This document shows, one piece after another, positions 44,901 to 55,300 of a stretch of 64,000 nucleotides of DNA. The position numbers and the translations under genes were made by a program. The DNA is from Biomphalaria glabrata (lineage: Eukaryota; Mollusca; Gastropoda; Planorbidae). Numbering within the stretch: the stretch's first letter is position 1; every line of letters starts with the position of its first letter. Below the pieces are notes generated by a model, which worked only from the letters and a program-made list of their open reading frames with translations, was not told where the DNA came from and did no database searches. The stretch spans positions 35,705,269 to 35,769,268 of the forward strand of contig NC_074719.1 in NCBI RefSeq assembly GCF_947242115.1, given 5' to 3'.

Positions 44901-45987
44901 CTATCTTTTCTATTTTACGGGATCTAAATGTGACGGATGGACAGACAGACCACACAAAACTATTAGTGTCTTTTCCCCTTTTGGGTGCCGCTAATAATCA
45001 CATGTTCAGACGGAATGTAGAATGGAGAGATGAGATTGTGTACAAAACTGTAAGTGATGTCCATCTATCCCAGTGCCAATACATGCCATGGAGCTAATGC
45101 TCTGGCTTACTTCAACACATCCTGCCATTCAGATCTTTCTTGAGATTTTCATCTCCATGCTTGAACTCGAGTTCTTGTAGATCTGCTTTCTTTTTCAGCC
45201 ATAGGTTAAATTCCATTGTGATATGTCCAGTTTTCCTTGTTTTCTAAATGTGTTAAAGCTTTTGTAACTGCTAGATCTAAATCAAGATCTAGTAAAACCT
45301 TACTATTACTACAATTTCTTAAACTTATTTACCACTTGCTTATTTAATAGTGAGAAAATGTTACAGTGTTCTTACAGAATAGGATATTGATTAAAAACTA
45401 CACTTTTTCTTTGAACAGAAGAAGGCATATCTGTGACTGAACTTGGAAGTGGATGGGGCAGGACTATTGGCCAACTAGCAACATTATTTCCCAAAAGCAA
45501 GTTCATTGCTTCTGACTACAGTGATGAACTGGTCGACGCGTTGAAAGCCAAATGGGGTCACCTTGCCAATATTTCATTTGCAAAACTAGATGCATGCCAT
45601 TTGCCAACAAACAGTATTGACAGTGTGGACTGGATATTTGTCATTGACGTGATCCATGATCTTCCTCATCCAGTAAAGGCTCTTGAGGGAATTCAACAGA
45701 TGCTAGACAAAGAAAGGGGACTTTTTACAGCAATCGAAATTGTAGGGAGTGGATGTCATGCTCAGGATGCAAAAAACCTTGGGGCAGCACAGATGTATTC
45801 CATGAGCACCTTTCTGTGCCTGCCTGAAAGCTTTCAGAATGAGGACAGCGAGGCCCATGGTGCTTGTTGGAGCAAGGAGTTGACTGTTGAGGAGTTTAAG
45901 TCTGCAGGATTCTGTGTGGATGTTGTGGATTTGGAAGGATCAGAAGGGAGACAGATACTGTTAATATGTAAACCTGTGAAAAGCTGA
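41957..45987 (+). CDS. SAM-dependent methyltransferase, Rv2258c-like architecture
   Basis: Exons 41957-42120, 43938-44143, 44544-44657 and 45419-45987 join (phases 2, 1, 1) into 350 residues, ending in TGA. The N-terminal third looks like a winged-helix dimerisation domain (VGIIDALVISDTPLTTTDIA, YVQEILGCLVSAGFVNV). A linker helix region (GVNYGAGLMRALDEGK) follows, and then a class I Rossmann methyltransferase. That domain has motif I ELGSGWGRTIGQLA, the acidic ribose-binding position at IASDYSDE, KLDACHLP, and motif IV-like WIFVIDVIHDLPHPV. The same layout is known in mycobacterial Rv2258c and in several nematode and mollusc proteins. The substrate is unknown and cytosolic location is inferred from the absence of a signal peptide. 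All splice sites are GT-AG. The O-methyltransferase (ASMT) family is a less likely alternative. Confidence 0.8.
42550..42845 (-). repeat. Family 3 repeat, intronic
   Basis: ACAAAGTTTCAAATTGATC and AACTTTTTACCAAACATTC followed by GTAGACAGACAGAG is the reverse complement of the family 3 head seen at 4893. It lies in intron 1 of the methyltransferase gene. Confidence 0.5.
42886..43148 (+). repeat. SINE family 1, full length
   Basis: TGTGGTTGCAGAGCAGTAAA, then CTTGGTTCAAATCCTGGTAA (B box), GGCGCCTCTGAGTCCACCCT, GTCGTTGTGCTGGCCACATA and a tail ending near AAAGGGGAACTTAACTT. Same strand as the host gene. Confidence 0.75.
43150..43300 (-). repeat. Family 3 repeat, partial
   Basis: A second reverse-orientation family 3 piece (AACAAAGTTTCAACGTTC, AATTTTTACCAGACAGTC) directly follows the SINE and mirrors the arrangement at 42550. 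Confidence 0.45.
43308..43808 (+). repeat. SINE family 1 interrupted by a LINE piece
   Basis: The 5' part (GGTGTAGACTGGGATTTTTA to GTACCTGACAT) stops at about 43396. The 3' part resumes at about 43674 (AGTTGGGGAATAATAAAAGT) and runs to AAGGTCTGAAAGGCAAAC. The intervening 277 nt are an antisense LINE fragment. Confidence 0.7.
43397..43673 (-). mobile_element. LINE C-terminal fragment nested in a SINE
   Basis: The minus strand encodes RCWRWIGHTLRKPASNIT, GKRKRGRPRNTW and, after a frame change, KTWGQLERLAQNRDAWRKL. These are the hallmark C-terminus of a common animal LINE group (GRPRNTWRRD...WGQLERLAQDR). It is a different family from the 52.6-kb element. Confidence 0.75.
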
Positions 45988-46959
45988 AAAATCTTGTCCT
46001 TTTTTTAAGTATGTGAGCATCAAAAACATTTTTTAATTAAAAAGAGGAAGGAATTTCTTGGGAAATATTTTCTCAATCATCAGGAATGTCTGAAAAATTC
46101 AGTTGTTTGTATTTGCAAAAGTAGTTCATGGGGGGACAAAAAACTTATGGAGTAAGATGGGATAAATTGATAGCAATATTTATAGAACCTGCTCCCTTTC
46201 CCAAACGGTTAGTCACGGTTGATAAATATTAACAAACATTGTAATCATATTATTGAAGATTATGAAGATTCTCACATACACCCAACATGCTTTAAGCTTT
46301 TTTTTGCTTAAGGCTATTGTGTTTGTTTCATGCAAAGGTTAATGATACAAAAAAGCTATTTTGTTTTTACATTTGGTAAAGTATTATGTCGTTTATTGTT
46401 TTAGACAAGCAAACATTGGATCTTTTGTTTTAGAGATAGATGTTTAGAAAAATTTTCATTGTAAGATAAGGTAAGAAAGATGGCCTAAAGAAATGGAAAT
46501 TTGGTGTTACAACAGTTATTCACCATAGGCTTAACTACCATAGGCTAACAATAAAAATATAGATACAAATACACATAAAAACACATACACATACAATCAG
46601 CCATTAACAAATTGGGCTCCTATGTGGTTCTCTGTGATGATGAATGACATTGAAACACTCTGATGACTGACAATGGTATGAATGATTTTCTTTTCTTTTG
46701 GGGTATAATCATGTTTTCACAGAATTGGATATGTAAAGAATGGGATCTGTTACCTATGTCTGGGCAGTTGTCTCAATCTGCTTGACACAACTTTGTACCT
46801 TTTAGTCAGTCCTTGACTGGTTGGACTGTTGTTGTTTTTAGAACTTGTTGTACGTGGGAGTGAGATGAATCATGGTGTTGTCAGACTCTCTGAGGGGAGA
46901 TAATGCTTGTGATGTTTAGGCCATTTTATGTTGCTGTAACACGTTTTAGATTTCTATTT
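45988..46959. other. 3' flank of the methyltransferase gene, no gene seen
   Basis: AT-rich sequence. No classifiable repeat was found, and no firm polyadenylation signal could be assigned. Confidence 0.45.
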
Positions 46960-47460
46960 TGCCTTGTAGGACAATGATCGTATTGACTATATGTTGGCTA
47001 GTGTTTTAGTGTCAAGAACAGATGATTGAAGTCTCCTAGAATTGCTTGAACAAAGTCAGGGCTTTCAGTCTCCATATCGTGTGTGAATGCCTTTAATATA
47101 TGTTCTGTTGCTTCCCCTGTTTTGGCTGTGGGTTGTATGCACATAAGCATGACATCAAATTTGTTTAAACTCTCTAGGCAAATAATATAGCCCAAAATTA
47201 TTACACAATAGTTCAATATCAGTCATACTCATTTATTACTTTTAATTGTGATATTGTTGGCACATCAATATTGTTTGTTTACATTAAACTCCCATACCTC
47301 CTCCCTGGCTTTTCCACTATCTATGGTTCTATTTGCTCTGTACAAATGAAACGCATCCAATTCTACCGAAATGTTGACTTGTTTAGACATATTTTCTATG
47401 AGGCAGATTAGTGAGGTTATTAAGGAATTGGTAGATATATTTGCAGCAATCATCGTATTT
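46960..47460 (-). mobile_element. LINE endonuclease-domain fragment
   Basis: Minus-strand frames give LYRANRTIDSGKAREE, then KFDVMLMCIQPTAKTGEATE and SPDFVQAILGDFNH. The last is the conserved GDFNH motif of the apurinic endonuclease of CR1/L2-type LINEs. Only the middle of the domain remains, with frame changes. Confidence 0.7.
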
Positions 47461-47849
47461 GTTCATTTTGTTATTCAAAGAGCTAATATTAGCATTGTGT
47501 GTGTGAATTTAAATTATGCTTTTAAAGAATAAAATAAAATTAAATTTCTAATTTAAGAGTTGACTTGTTTGGATTATCATTTTTTCATTCAGTCATTACA
47601 AACTAAATTTCATATTTAAAATTTAAAAAAACTTCTTGTGTGTGTGTTTTATTCTCTTGAAATATTTATTTTCGTGTTGTCTTGAATTAGTTCAATCAAT
47701 TTTAAATTAATAGTTGATCCTGTGACTTACCCAAACCTCGATCTTTATCTTAATTTACATTTTTTTTTTAAATTAAGTCTATGAACATGCTGATCCTCCC
47801 CAATTTAATAAAGTAGTAACTGCAGTATCCAACCTTTTAAATGGTAAGG

Positions 47850-48470
47850 CACTGGGTAGACTCCACCCTTGCTGAAATATATGTACTGGGCAGTTCAGAG
47901 CTAACAGCTAAATTAACAAAGATCAACCAGATGTGTGGCAACAAAAGAAACTACCACAAGAGTTCATTAGGCCCTGTATTCATCTCTACAATAGGAAAGG
48001 ACATAAATATGCGATCGTATTTTATATCGTACCCATCAATTGCTGACGAAATTCTGCGATCTAAGTTATACCAAGGTATTTGGGTAGCTTTTCCACGCTG
48101 AGAGCTCCTTCTCTGAAGAAGAGTCGGAAGGCTGCTTGAGATATATGCCTGCCATTCCTTAGCGTGAACAGGAGAATATTGGCCTATTATTGCCAGTCTT
48201 AGATGCTTTTTTTTTGTGTATGAGCAGAACGTACGTAGATCTTGTTGCAACTCTTGTATTGTATAGTGGTTGCGCTCCCACCGGATTAAAACAAAAACAA
48301 CAGCTTTTGGCATTCTGGCTGGGCCGGTAGGTCATTTATGAAGGCCTTGAAAACAACGCATGAAAGGACGGATCTCGAGCCATTGGGGAGGCCGTACTCG
48401 AGGGTAATTTTCCCTGAGACTTCTCCATACATCCTGTTTATTCTAAATTATTGTACGCTCTTGTGAGAAG
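47850..48470 (-). mobile_element. LINE reverse-transcriptase relic
   Basis: The minus strand shows EYGLPNGSRSVLSCVVFKAF then INDLP, matching the QGSVLSCTLF...INDLP RT motif. ELQQDLRTFCSY and a YLGITLD-like segment (PWYNLDRRIS) follow in other frames. It lies 5' of the endonuclease piece on the same strand, the wrong order for one element, so the two are separate insertions. Confidence 0.55.
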
Positions 48471-51239
48471 TCTCTGATTCAAAGGATATATATGTAATGA
48501 ACTGCAAATATTTTCCAACAATGTTAAATTCCAGAGAGGCCTGATTTGTATCTTCAATAGTTTTTGAATACTGCTGTTCCAAATGTCGAGATCGCTATAT
48601 ATATATATATATATCCCTGTGTGTAATAATATATTAACATATTGACGATTCCAATCATTATATATTATATGCATCGGGCAAAAGTACCCGTAAAAGGATT
48701 AAGAACTATTTTTTTTCCGAGTAAAAATTAATATTAAAAAAAAAAAACAACAACAATATATCTATTTGAGAAATACTGTAACTTAAGTTACGCCTAAACC
48801 GTCTGGCAATGATAGGCCTAGGCCCTAGGCCTATATTAGGACGGTCCAGTCTCTATTAGGATAATTAGGATCTGGATTATTCGAGACTTGTCTGCACGAT
48901 TTTTCTAAGCTCTACGAATACGTTTAAGAAGCTTATAGAACGCTACGGAAATTGCACATATTGTTTGTTTTTTTCGTTGTTTACTTTTTTATTTGGGACC
49001 TCCAAGTACACTTCCCCTGATCAAGGAGAGCTAGAACCACTTGCAACCGCTAGAACAACTTGGATCAGCTGTGTTGATAAATATTCGTGTCATGTGACCA
49101 AACAATGTTCTTTTTTTAGATTTGCTGAAACCAATGAAATGTACGAGATTAGTCACATGACCATAACCCTGAAATGTGACATCATTGTGTACAGAAATAG
49201 AAGAAAGGCAAAATGTAAATGGCAATAGGACAAGTTAGAATAACGACGTATTGGACCATTTCCATCCAAAACGTCTTAGCTCTTAGTTCTATTTGCTTCT
49301 TCTAACTCAGTGTGTTCGTGAAATATGCAGTGAACTATTAACATAAAACAAAGGTAAATATCTATAGAGTCTATGTCTATAAATTATTCTGATTTAGTGT
49401 TAGAATTTAAAAAAAATCTGTTAGTTTTTGGTAGGCCCAGTTACTGAGTTAGGGCTAGGCTTTTTTCTTTTACAAATATTAAATAAGTTAAAAAAAATAA
49501 AAATGAATAAGCCCTTAGCCTTAGCTTAAACTACTTAAAGGCTTTTATTTGGCCTTATTGACCCTTATGCTTATATTATTAATATTATAGATCTAGAAAT
49601 CTAGATCTATATTATTCTATATGTAGTATAATATAGATCTATATGTATACTTGCTACTTATACTAAGTTAAAATTATAGCGATTTAGCAGGCTTAGTCTT
49701 AGTCTTAGTACTCAGTCTTAGTGTATAGTCATAATAGTGCTTACTTTACTAATACTAGATTCTAAATTAACTTAGCAATAGTAATAGTCTATTAAATTCT
49801 ATTATAATATTTAAAAGATTAGATCTACTAGAGCCTATATTAGATCTACATCTATAATATAGCATCATGCATCTTTTATTTTTCATGATAATGAATGATG
49901 ATTTATTAAGATCAGATCTAGACAAACTATAGATGAAAAAAGAAAGATATAAGTTTTTCCAAACTCTCTCACATTTTTCTCTACCTCTATTTTATTTTCA
50001 TTCTTGGAAATAAATACGAGCATTGTAATTTTGGTTGTATTGATAATTGAAGAAGTATTACTCTTACAAACACTTATGTAGATTCATTTATTATGGAAGA
50101 AAGAATTAAATAAAATTTACAGAAGTCTGTTTATGGTTATTGTAATTTGTATGATTTATAAATGGTTTACACTTTAATTGCAAAGAGTCATATATAGGTC
50201 GCTTTTACTTTGGTCAAAATGCTAATAGAGCCTTCAATACGATGATGGGCAAATTTAATTAGGCGATTGATTCATTAAAATGTGTTCATGTTTGTAAAGA
50301 AATGTTTTAGTGTACCACTTTAAGCCAGTGATGTAAGTGGTGTCAAGTTTTGTTTTCCTATCTTGCTGTAGGCCTAGTGATGTAAACAGAATTAAGTTTT
50401 TTCCTTTGATCTCATTTGAAGACCTTTCATTCATAAAATATGTGTAGCAAAATTTAATTTTAGGATAACAAAACATGTTTAAACCAATATGACAGTCGAC
50501 CTTTGAGTTTTCGCAATTTGGCCAATGAGTTGAGAATTTTTTTCAAATTTATATATTATACTTGCTTATACATATACCTTGAAATTTTACAGAAAATCAT
50601 TATATACACATGTATACATACATACAAGAATTGCTCATTTAAGAGTTTAGGATTAATTTTGACTTCTGTAATATTAAAATAGATTTTTGGAAACCCAATA
50701 CATTTTTTTATACAGTACTTAGTGATTGAGTGTGTATTGCGACTTGTGTGTGTATTGCGACTTGTGTGTGTGTGATGCAATTTAATTAATGTAATTGATG
50801 TTACTTAAAGCTAAATATGTTAAAATAGATCTATTTTAAAAAGTATATATAGATCTCTCTCTATATATACATATGACATTAGGCCCTATAATTCATTTAT
50901 AGGGATTTAACTAAACTAGAGATTGAGAGTCCAAATATTATTAGATTATGTATTTAGATCTAGATGAAATCTATGGAAACATAACTTTCATATATATATA
51001 TAATTAACTAACCTTTTTTTTTTAAATAAATAATTATTATAGATACCATCTCAATATTTTTTAATTTTTTTTTAGCAAGGCAATGTTCCAAAAAGATTAT
51101 TTGTTACACAAACAGAGATTTGTAGGTATATAATAATATAGCACCAACTGTTCAGTCCTATTGACACATTATTTATCACACTCTATTCATATTCAAGATT
51201 GACCATAAATTGATTGAAAATAAAAGTTAGTTAGTATGA
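48471..51239. other. AT-rich region with CTAGAT islands, no gene seen
   Basis: Contains (TA)n at about 48595-48614, a CTTAGTCTTAGT run at 49690-49730 and CTAGATCTA clusters at 49585-49640, 49820-49920 and 50826-50960. A short open frame at 48965-49228 lacks any family signal. The region could hold the promoter and untranslated first exon of the ABCA2-like gene; nothing proves it. Confidence 0.4.
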
Positions 51240-51790
51240 CAAATTATAATCGGTGTCATGGCTGGAAGTGGTAATGGATGTAAGCATTCTACTACCTATG
51301 AAATGCTTCCTCATGGCATGCATCTCAAATAACCTCTGTCAACCAGTCCAACTCCTGGCCTTCATGTGTGGCTCAGATATTGAGTATGGTGGAACTGTTC
51401 TCACTATAATAGAATGGGCAAAGGCGAGTAACTGGCGCTTTAACCAGTAAGCTTTGGGCAGGAGGGGCTGGCTACCCACTTAGGAGAAGGAAAACTCAGA
51501 ATTCAAACCTCTGTTGCCTTTCAGCTATACCCAATCATGGGAAAGGCTTCGGGAGTCAACTCTGAGGAGATATCAGGAGCTGGTGCTACACCCTGGCAGA
51601 ACCTGTGACACCGCTGACCCCAAACTGTATCGGCAATGCTGTTCATTTGAATACATCAGCTGCATAGAGAGGGGGAACTGATGTGTGGGTTATATCATTC
51701 CGACCACAGCTATTGCCCAGGCATTCATCTAATTTAGTCGCTTTGCGACTGAAGAAGGCCATAGAATCAGTGTCAGTGTAATGTCATAAG
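51240..51790 (+). repeat. Unclassified GC-richer block, possible repeat
   Basis: This 550-nt segment is clearly less AT-rich than its surroundings (GGGCAGGAGGGGCTGGCTAC, GGGAAAGGCTTCGGGAGTC, CTACACCCTGGCAGAACCTG). It has no long frame or splice-bounded exon. It looks like a fragment of a dispersed element, family unknown. Confidence 0.3.
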
Positions 51791-51926
51791 AAGATGAACT
51801 TTTAGTTAAGTAATGTGTAACCTATTTTAAGTAAGATTAAGGTAGTGTTGAAATTCTATTTTTAATAACACTTTTTGCTATTGAGATCATGAATAACAAG
51901 AAAAGCATTTTCAAGACTAATTTTTC

Positions 51927-51974
51927 CAACTTTTGAAAATGCATATATACATATAGATGAATTTTCAAAAGTTG
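51927..51974. repeat. Perfect 14-bp hairpin upstream of the ABCA2-like start
   Basis: CAACTTTTGAAAAT at 51927-51940 pairs exactly with ATTTTCAAAAGTTG at 51961-51974 across a 20-nt loop. It lies 330 nt before the ATG of the ABCA2-like gene. Confidence 0.7.
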
Positions 51975-52303
51975 AAAATGTTTTGTTAGTAATTGTACAA
52001 TCTAGATATGAAGTCATATTTATCATACTTTTTCAATTTTTTTATGTAGCTGTCCTGTTACCGCTAACATTTAAGCAAGAAGTCATTGTCACTGAAATAA
52101 AAGCTGTTCTCAAAAACAATAAAACTACAAAGGAATCCAAATCAACTATGGATAAATGTGTTTAGTTGATAAAATGTCGAAAAACATTGAAGAACATCTT
52201 CCAAGTAAAGAATTCAGTCTCAATTCACTGTTCTGGGAAAAACTGAACTGTGAAAGTCTACATAATAAGCCACTAGCCCTGTGAAACAGAATCTGAACAA
52301 AAA

Positions 52304-55300
52304 ATGGGTTTCTTTCATCAACTTAGACTCCTGCTATGGAAGAATTTCACTCTGAAAAAGCGGAGTCCAGTAAGTAGGCATTAGTTCATAAAAATATGTT
52401 GTTTGATTGTTTTTTTTTAAAAATTAGATGTTATAGTTGGAGTATCTTTAAATGATGAAATGATTACTTTATGTAATTTAGCCTTAGTTTATTGTTCATG
52501 CGACTTTAAAGCATGCATCAGCTAGCCACTTAAAAAGCCCTAGCCTTTATGATCTTATCTTATCTTATATAATACAGACGTTACTTCAAAAAAGAAGATG
52601 ATTACGTCCTACGCGTCATGCATTTAGTCATGCATATTAACCAATGACTTAAATTCAGCCAAGTCACTGGTTTTCCTGGCTAGCTCAGGCAACCCATTCC
52701 ATGCTCTAATAGCACTAGGGAAGAAGGAGTGTTTGTACAAATTTGTCCTAGCATATGGGACGAGGAATGTGCCTTTATCTTTGTGTCTTTCAGAGTATTT
52801 TATTAAATTTTGTTTTTGTATTTGAAGATTATGGTTCAGTGTTTTATGTATGATTGCTACTTTACTTTTGAGCCTTCTGTCCTGAAGGCTTTCTAAATTT
52901 AGTGATTTTACTAAAGGTGTTACTCTAGTCAAATGTGAATATTCGTTTGTTATGAATCTCACTGCTCTATTTTGTGTCTGTTCCAGTTTTTTAATGTTTT
53001 CTTGAGTTGAGGGGTCCCAAACGGAGGATGCATATTCTATTATTGGCCTAACCAAGGTTAAATAACATTTTAGTTTTATGTTCTTATTTGATTTATAGAA
53101 ATTTCTTTTAATAAATCCTAATGCTTTGTTTGATTTTTTTTGTAGTTTCATCAATATGTGGATTCTATGACAGTTTTTCATTTATTATAACACCTAGGTA
53201 TTTTGCGTTTTTAGTCTGTGTTACTGGTTTGCCATGAATAAGATAAGTGGAATTAATTTGTTTTAGTTTTTTTGTTACTCTTAACAACTGACATTTTTCT
53301 GGGTGGAAAGACATGCTCCAATTTGATTCCCATTTCTGTAATTCATCTAATTCTCTTATTAAAATATCTGTGTCCTGTGTTGTTTTTATTGTTCTATATA
53401 TTATGCAATCGTCGGCAAATAATCTGACTTTTGTTCCTGAAGTAATGCAATTTGGTAAATCATTTATGTAAATTAAAAATAGTAGTGGACCCAATACTGT
53501 TCCTTGTGCTACACCTGAGTTTACTGTTATCGGTGTTGATTTAGAGCCATTTATTATTACAGTTTGTTCTCTCCCTATCAGAAAATCTTTAATCCACTGA
53601 TGCAGTGAACCATTAATGCCGAAATATTATAATTTTTTAAGCAAACTATGGTGGTGTACTTTGTCAAAAGCCTTAGAAAAATCTAGTAAGATAGCATCTA
53701 TTTGTTCACTATTATCTAAACCTTTTGAAAAATCATCAATTAGTCCTATTAGTTGTGTTTCACATGATCTATATTTCCTAAAGCCATGTTGGTATGGTGT
53801 GAGGACATTATGTTTGTCTAAGTGGTTTATGATGTTGCTACATATTATGTGTTCTAGGATTTTACATGTGATGCTGGTAAGTGATACTGGTCTGTAGTTT
53901 CCTGGGTCAGATTTTTCTCCTTTTTTAAATAGGGGGGTGACATTGGCTTCTTTCCAGTCCTTTGGTACTCTGCCCTGGTTAATTGAAGCCTGAAAGAGTA
54001 TTTTGAACACTTGGGCTAGCTCATTGCTTAGTTCTTTGAGTAATCTAGCTGGAATACCATCAGGTCCAGAAGCTTTATTTGGTTTGGTGTTGGCAAATAG
54101 TTTTTGAATTCCATTTTCTTGTACTACTATATCTTCTATGTTGTTTACTTGGTTCAAATTCAGTAATATGTCTTTGTCTCCTGGGGCTGAGAATGCTGAT
54201 GCAAAGTATTTGTTTAGGATGTTTGCTTTGGTTTCATTATCATTATGTATTATGTTATGTTCATCTTTTAATGGCGCTATGCCTGTTGTTTCCATTTTCT
54301 TAGACTTAATGTATGACCATAGGTTTTTGTTGTTATCTTTAGATATTACATTGTTTATGTATTCACTCTGCAGCTGTCTGCTTACTTTTTGGGTTAAGTG
54401 TTTAATTGGTCTTCTGTGTCCCAGAGCATTGTCTGGTTGTGTGGTATGGCACTCTGGACTACTGTCTTGATTGTCCCAGGCTTGAAACCTGCTGTCTGCC
54501 ATCCCCCACCATCCTGCTGGAGGTTTAGCCTAGGATGTAATGAAGGAATGTATGAAACATGTAAAACAAACAAATGCAATTTGAAATGTTCGCTGCACTA
54601 TCAGATCTTATAACTAGGGATTGGTATCCACTAGACTAAAGTTACCAACTTTATTTTTTCTTCTCATTTATTCAATTATCTTTTACCAGCTTGTGGTCAT
54701 GTTTGAGATGTTCATCCCACTTGTGCTCTTTGTCATCTTGTTGCTCATCAGGAAAAAATTGCCAGCCACCAAAATGCCTATTGGTCAGATCCTTTTTTTT
54801 TAATGTTTTCCTATTGAATCATCAATTAATTTCAGCCTCACACTTTTTTAAAAGCATAAATAACAATGAAAAAAAATATTTGAAAACAATAAAATAACAA
54901 ATACTAATTTTAACCAGAAGTAAGCAAGATTTTTTAACAACACTGATCCATATCTTTTAATCTTGTCAGATGAAGTAATCTGCTATGAGATAAGATTTAA
55001 CTCCTTTGTGATGTAATCACTATGCTCTGACATGTAATTTAAAAGTAATTTCACATAATTAGATATCATTGAAAATTAACATATTGCACCAGAGAGAGCA
55101 ATAATAGTAAATAAACCACTTGTTACGTTACTAAAAATACTTAGTGTTCAGATTTTTAGGCTTGTTTTCAGAAAAATATTACTACTACATTTATTGGCAC
55201 CGAATATATAATCAATGATCAAATTATTATTTTTATTTTTTTTTAAGTTCTACTAAATAGTGTAAAATTTAAAGTAAATATAGTTTTGCATATCTTTGAT

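Noticed and set aside
46960-48470. A single intact LINE spanning endonuclease and RT pieces
   Set aside because: On the minus strand the RT piece lies 5' of the endonuclease piece, the reverse of LINE gene order, so they are separate fragments.
48965-49228. 87-codon frame as a small secreted protein
   Set aside because: No convincing cleavage site, no splice partners, not recognisable; left as non-coding.
51240-51790. Possible coding exon (start ATGTCTTGGCTGG-like region near 51253)
   Set aside because: The apparent frame starts with a non-ATG codon and lacks family signal or matching splice phases; better described as an unclassified repeat-like block.
54079-54470. Plus-strand open frames within the LINE
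   Set aside because: Shadows of the minus-strand reverse transcriptase, which has clear RT motifs in the opposite orientation.
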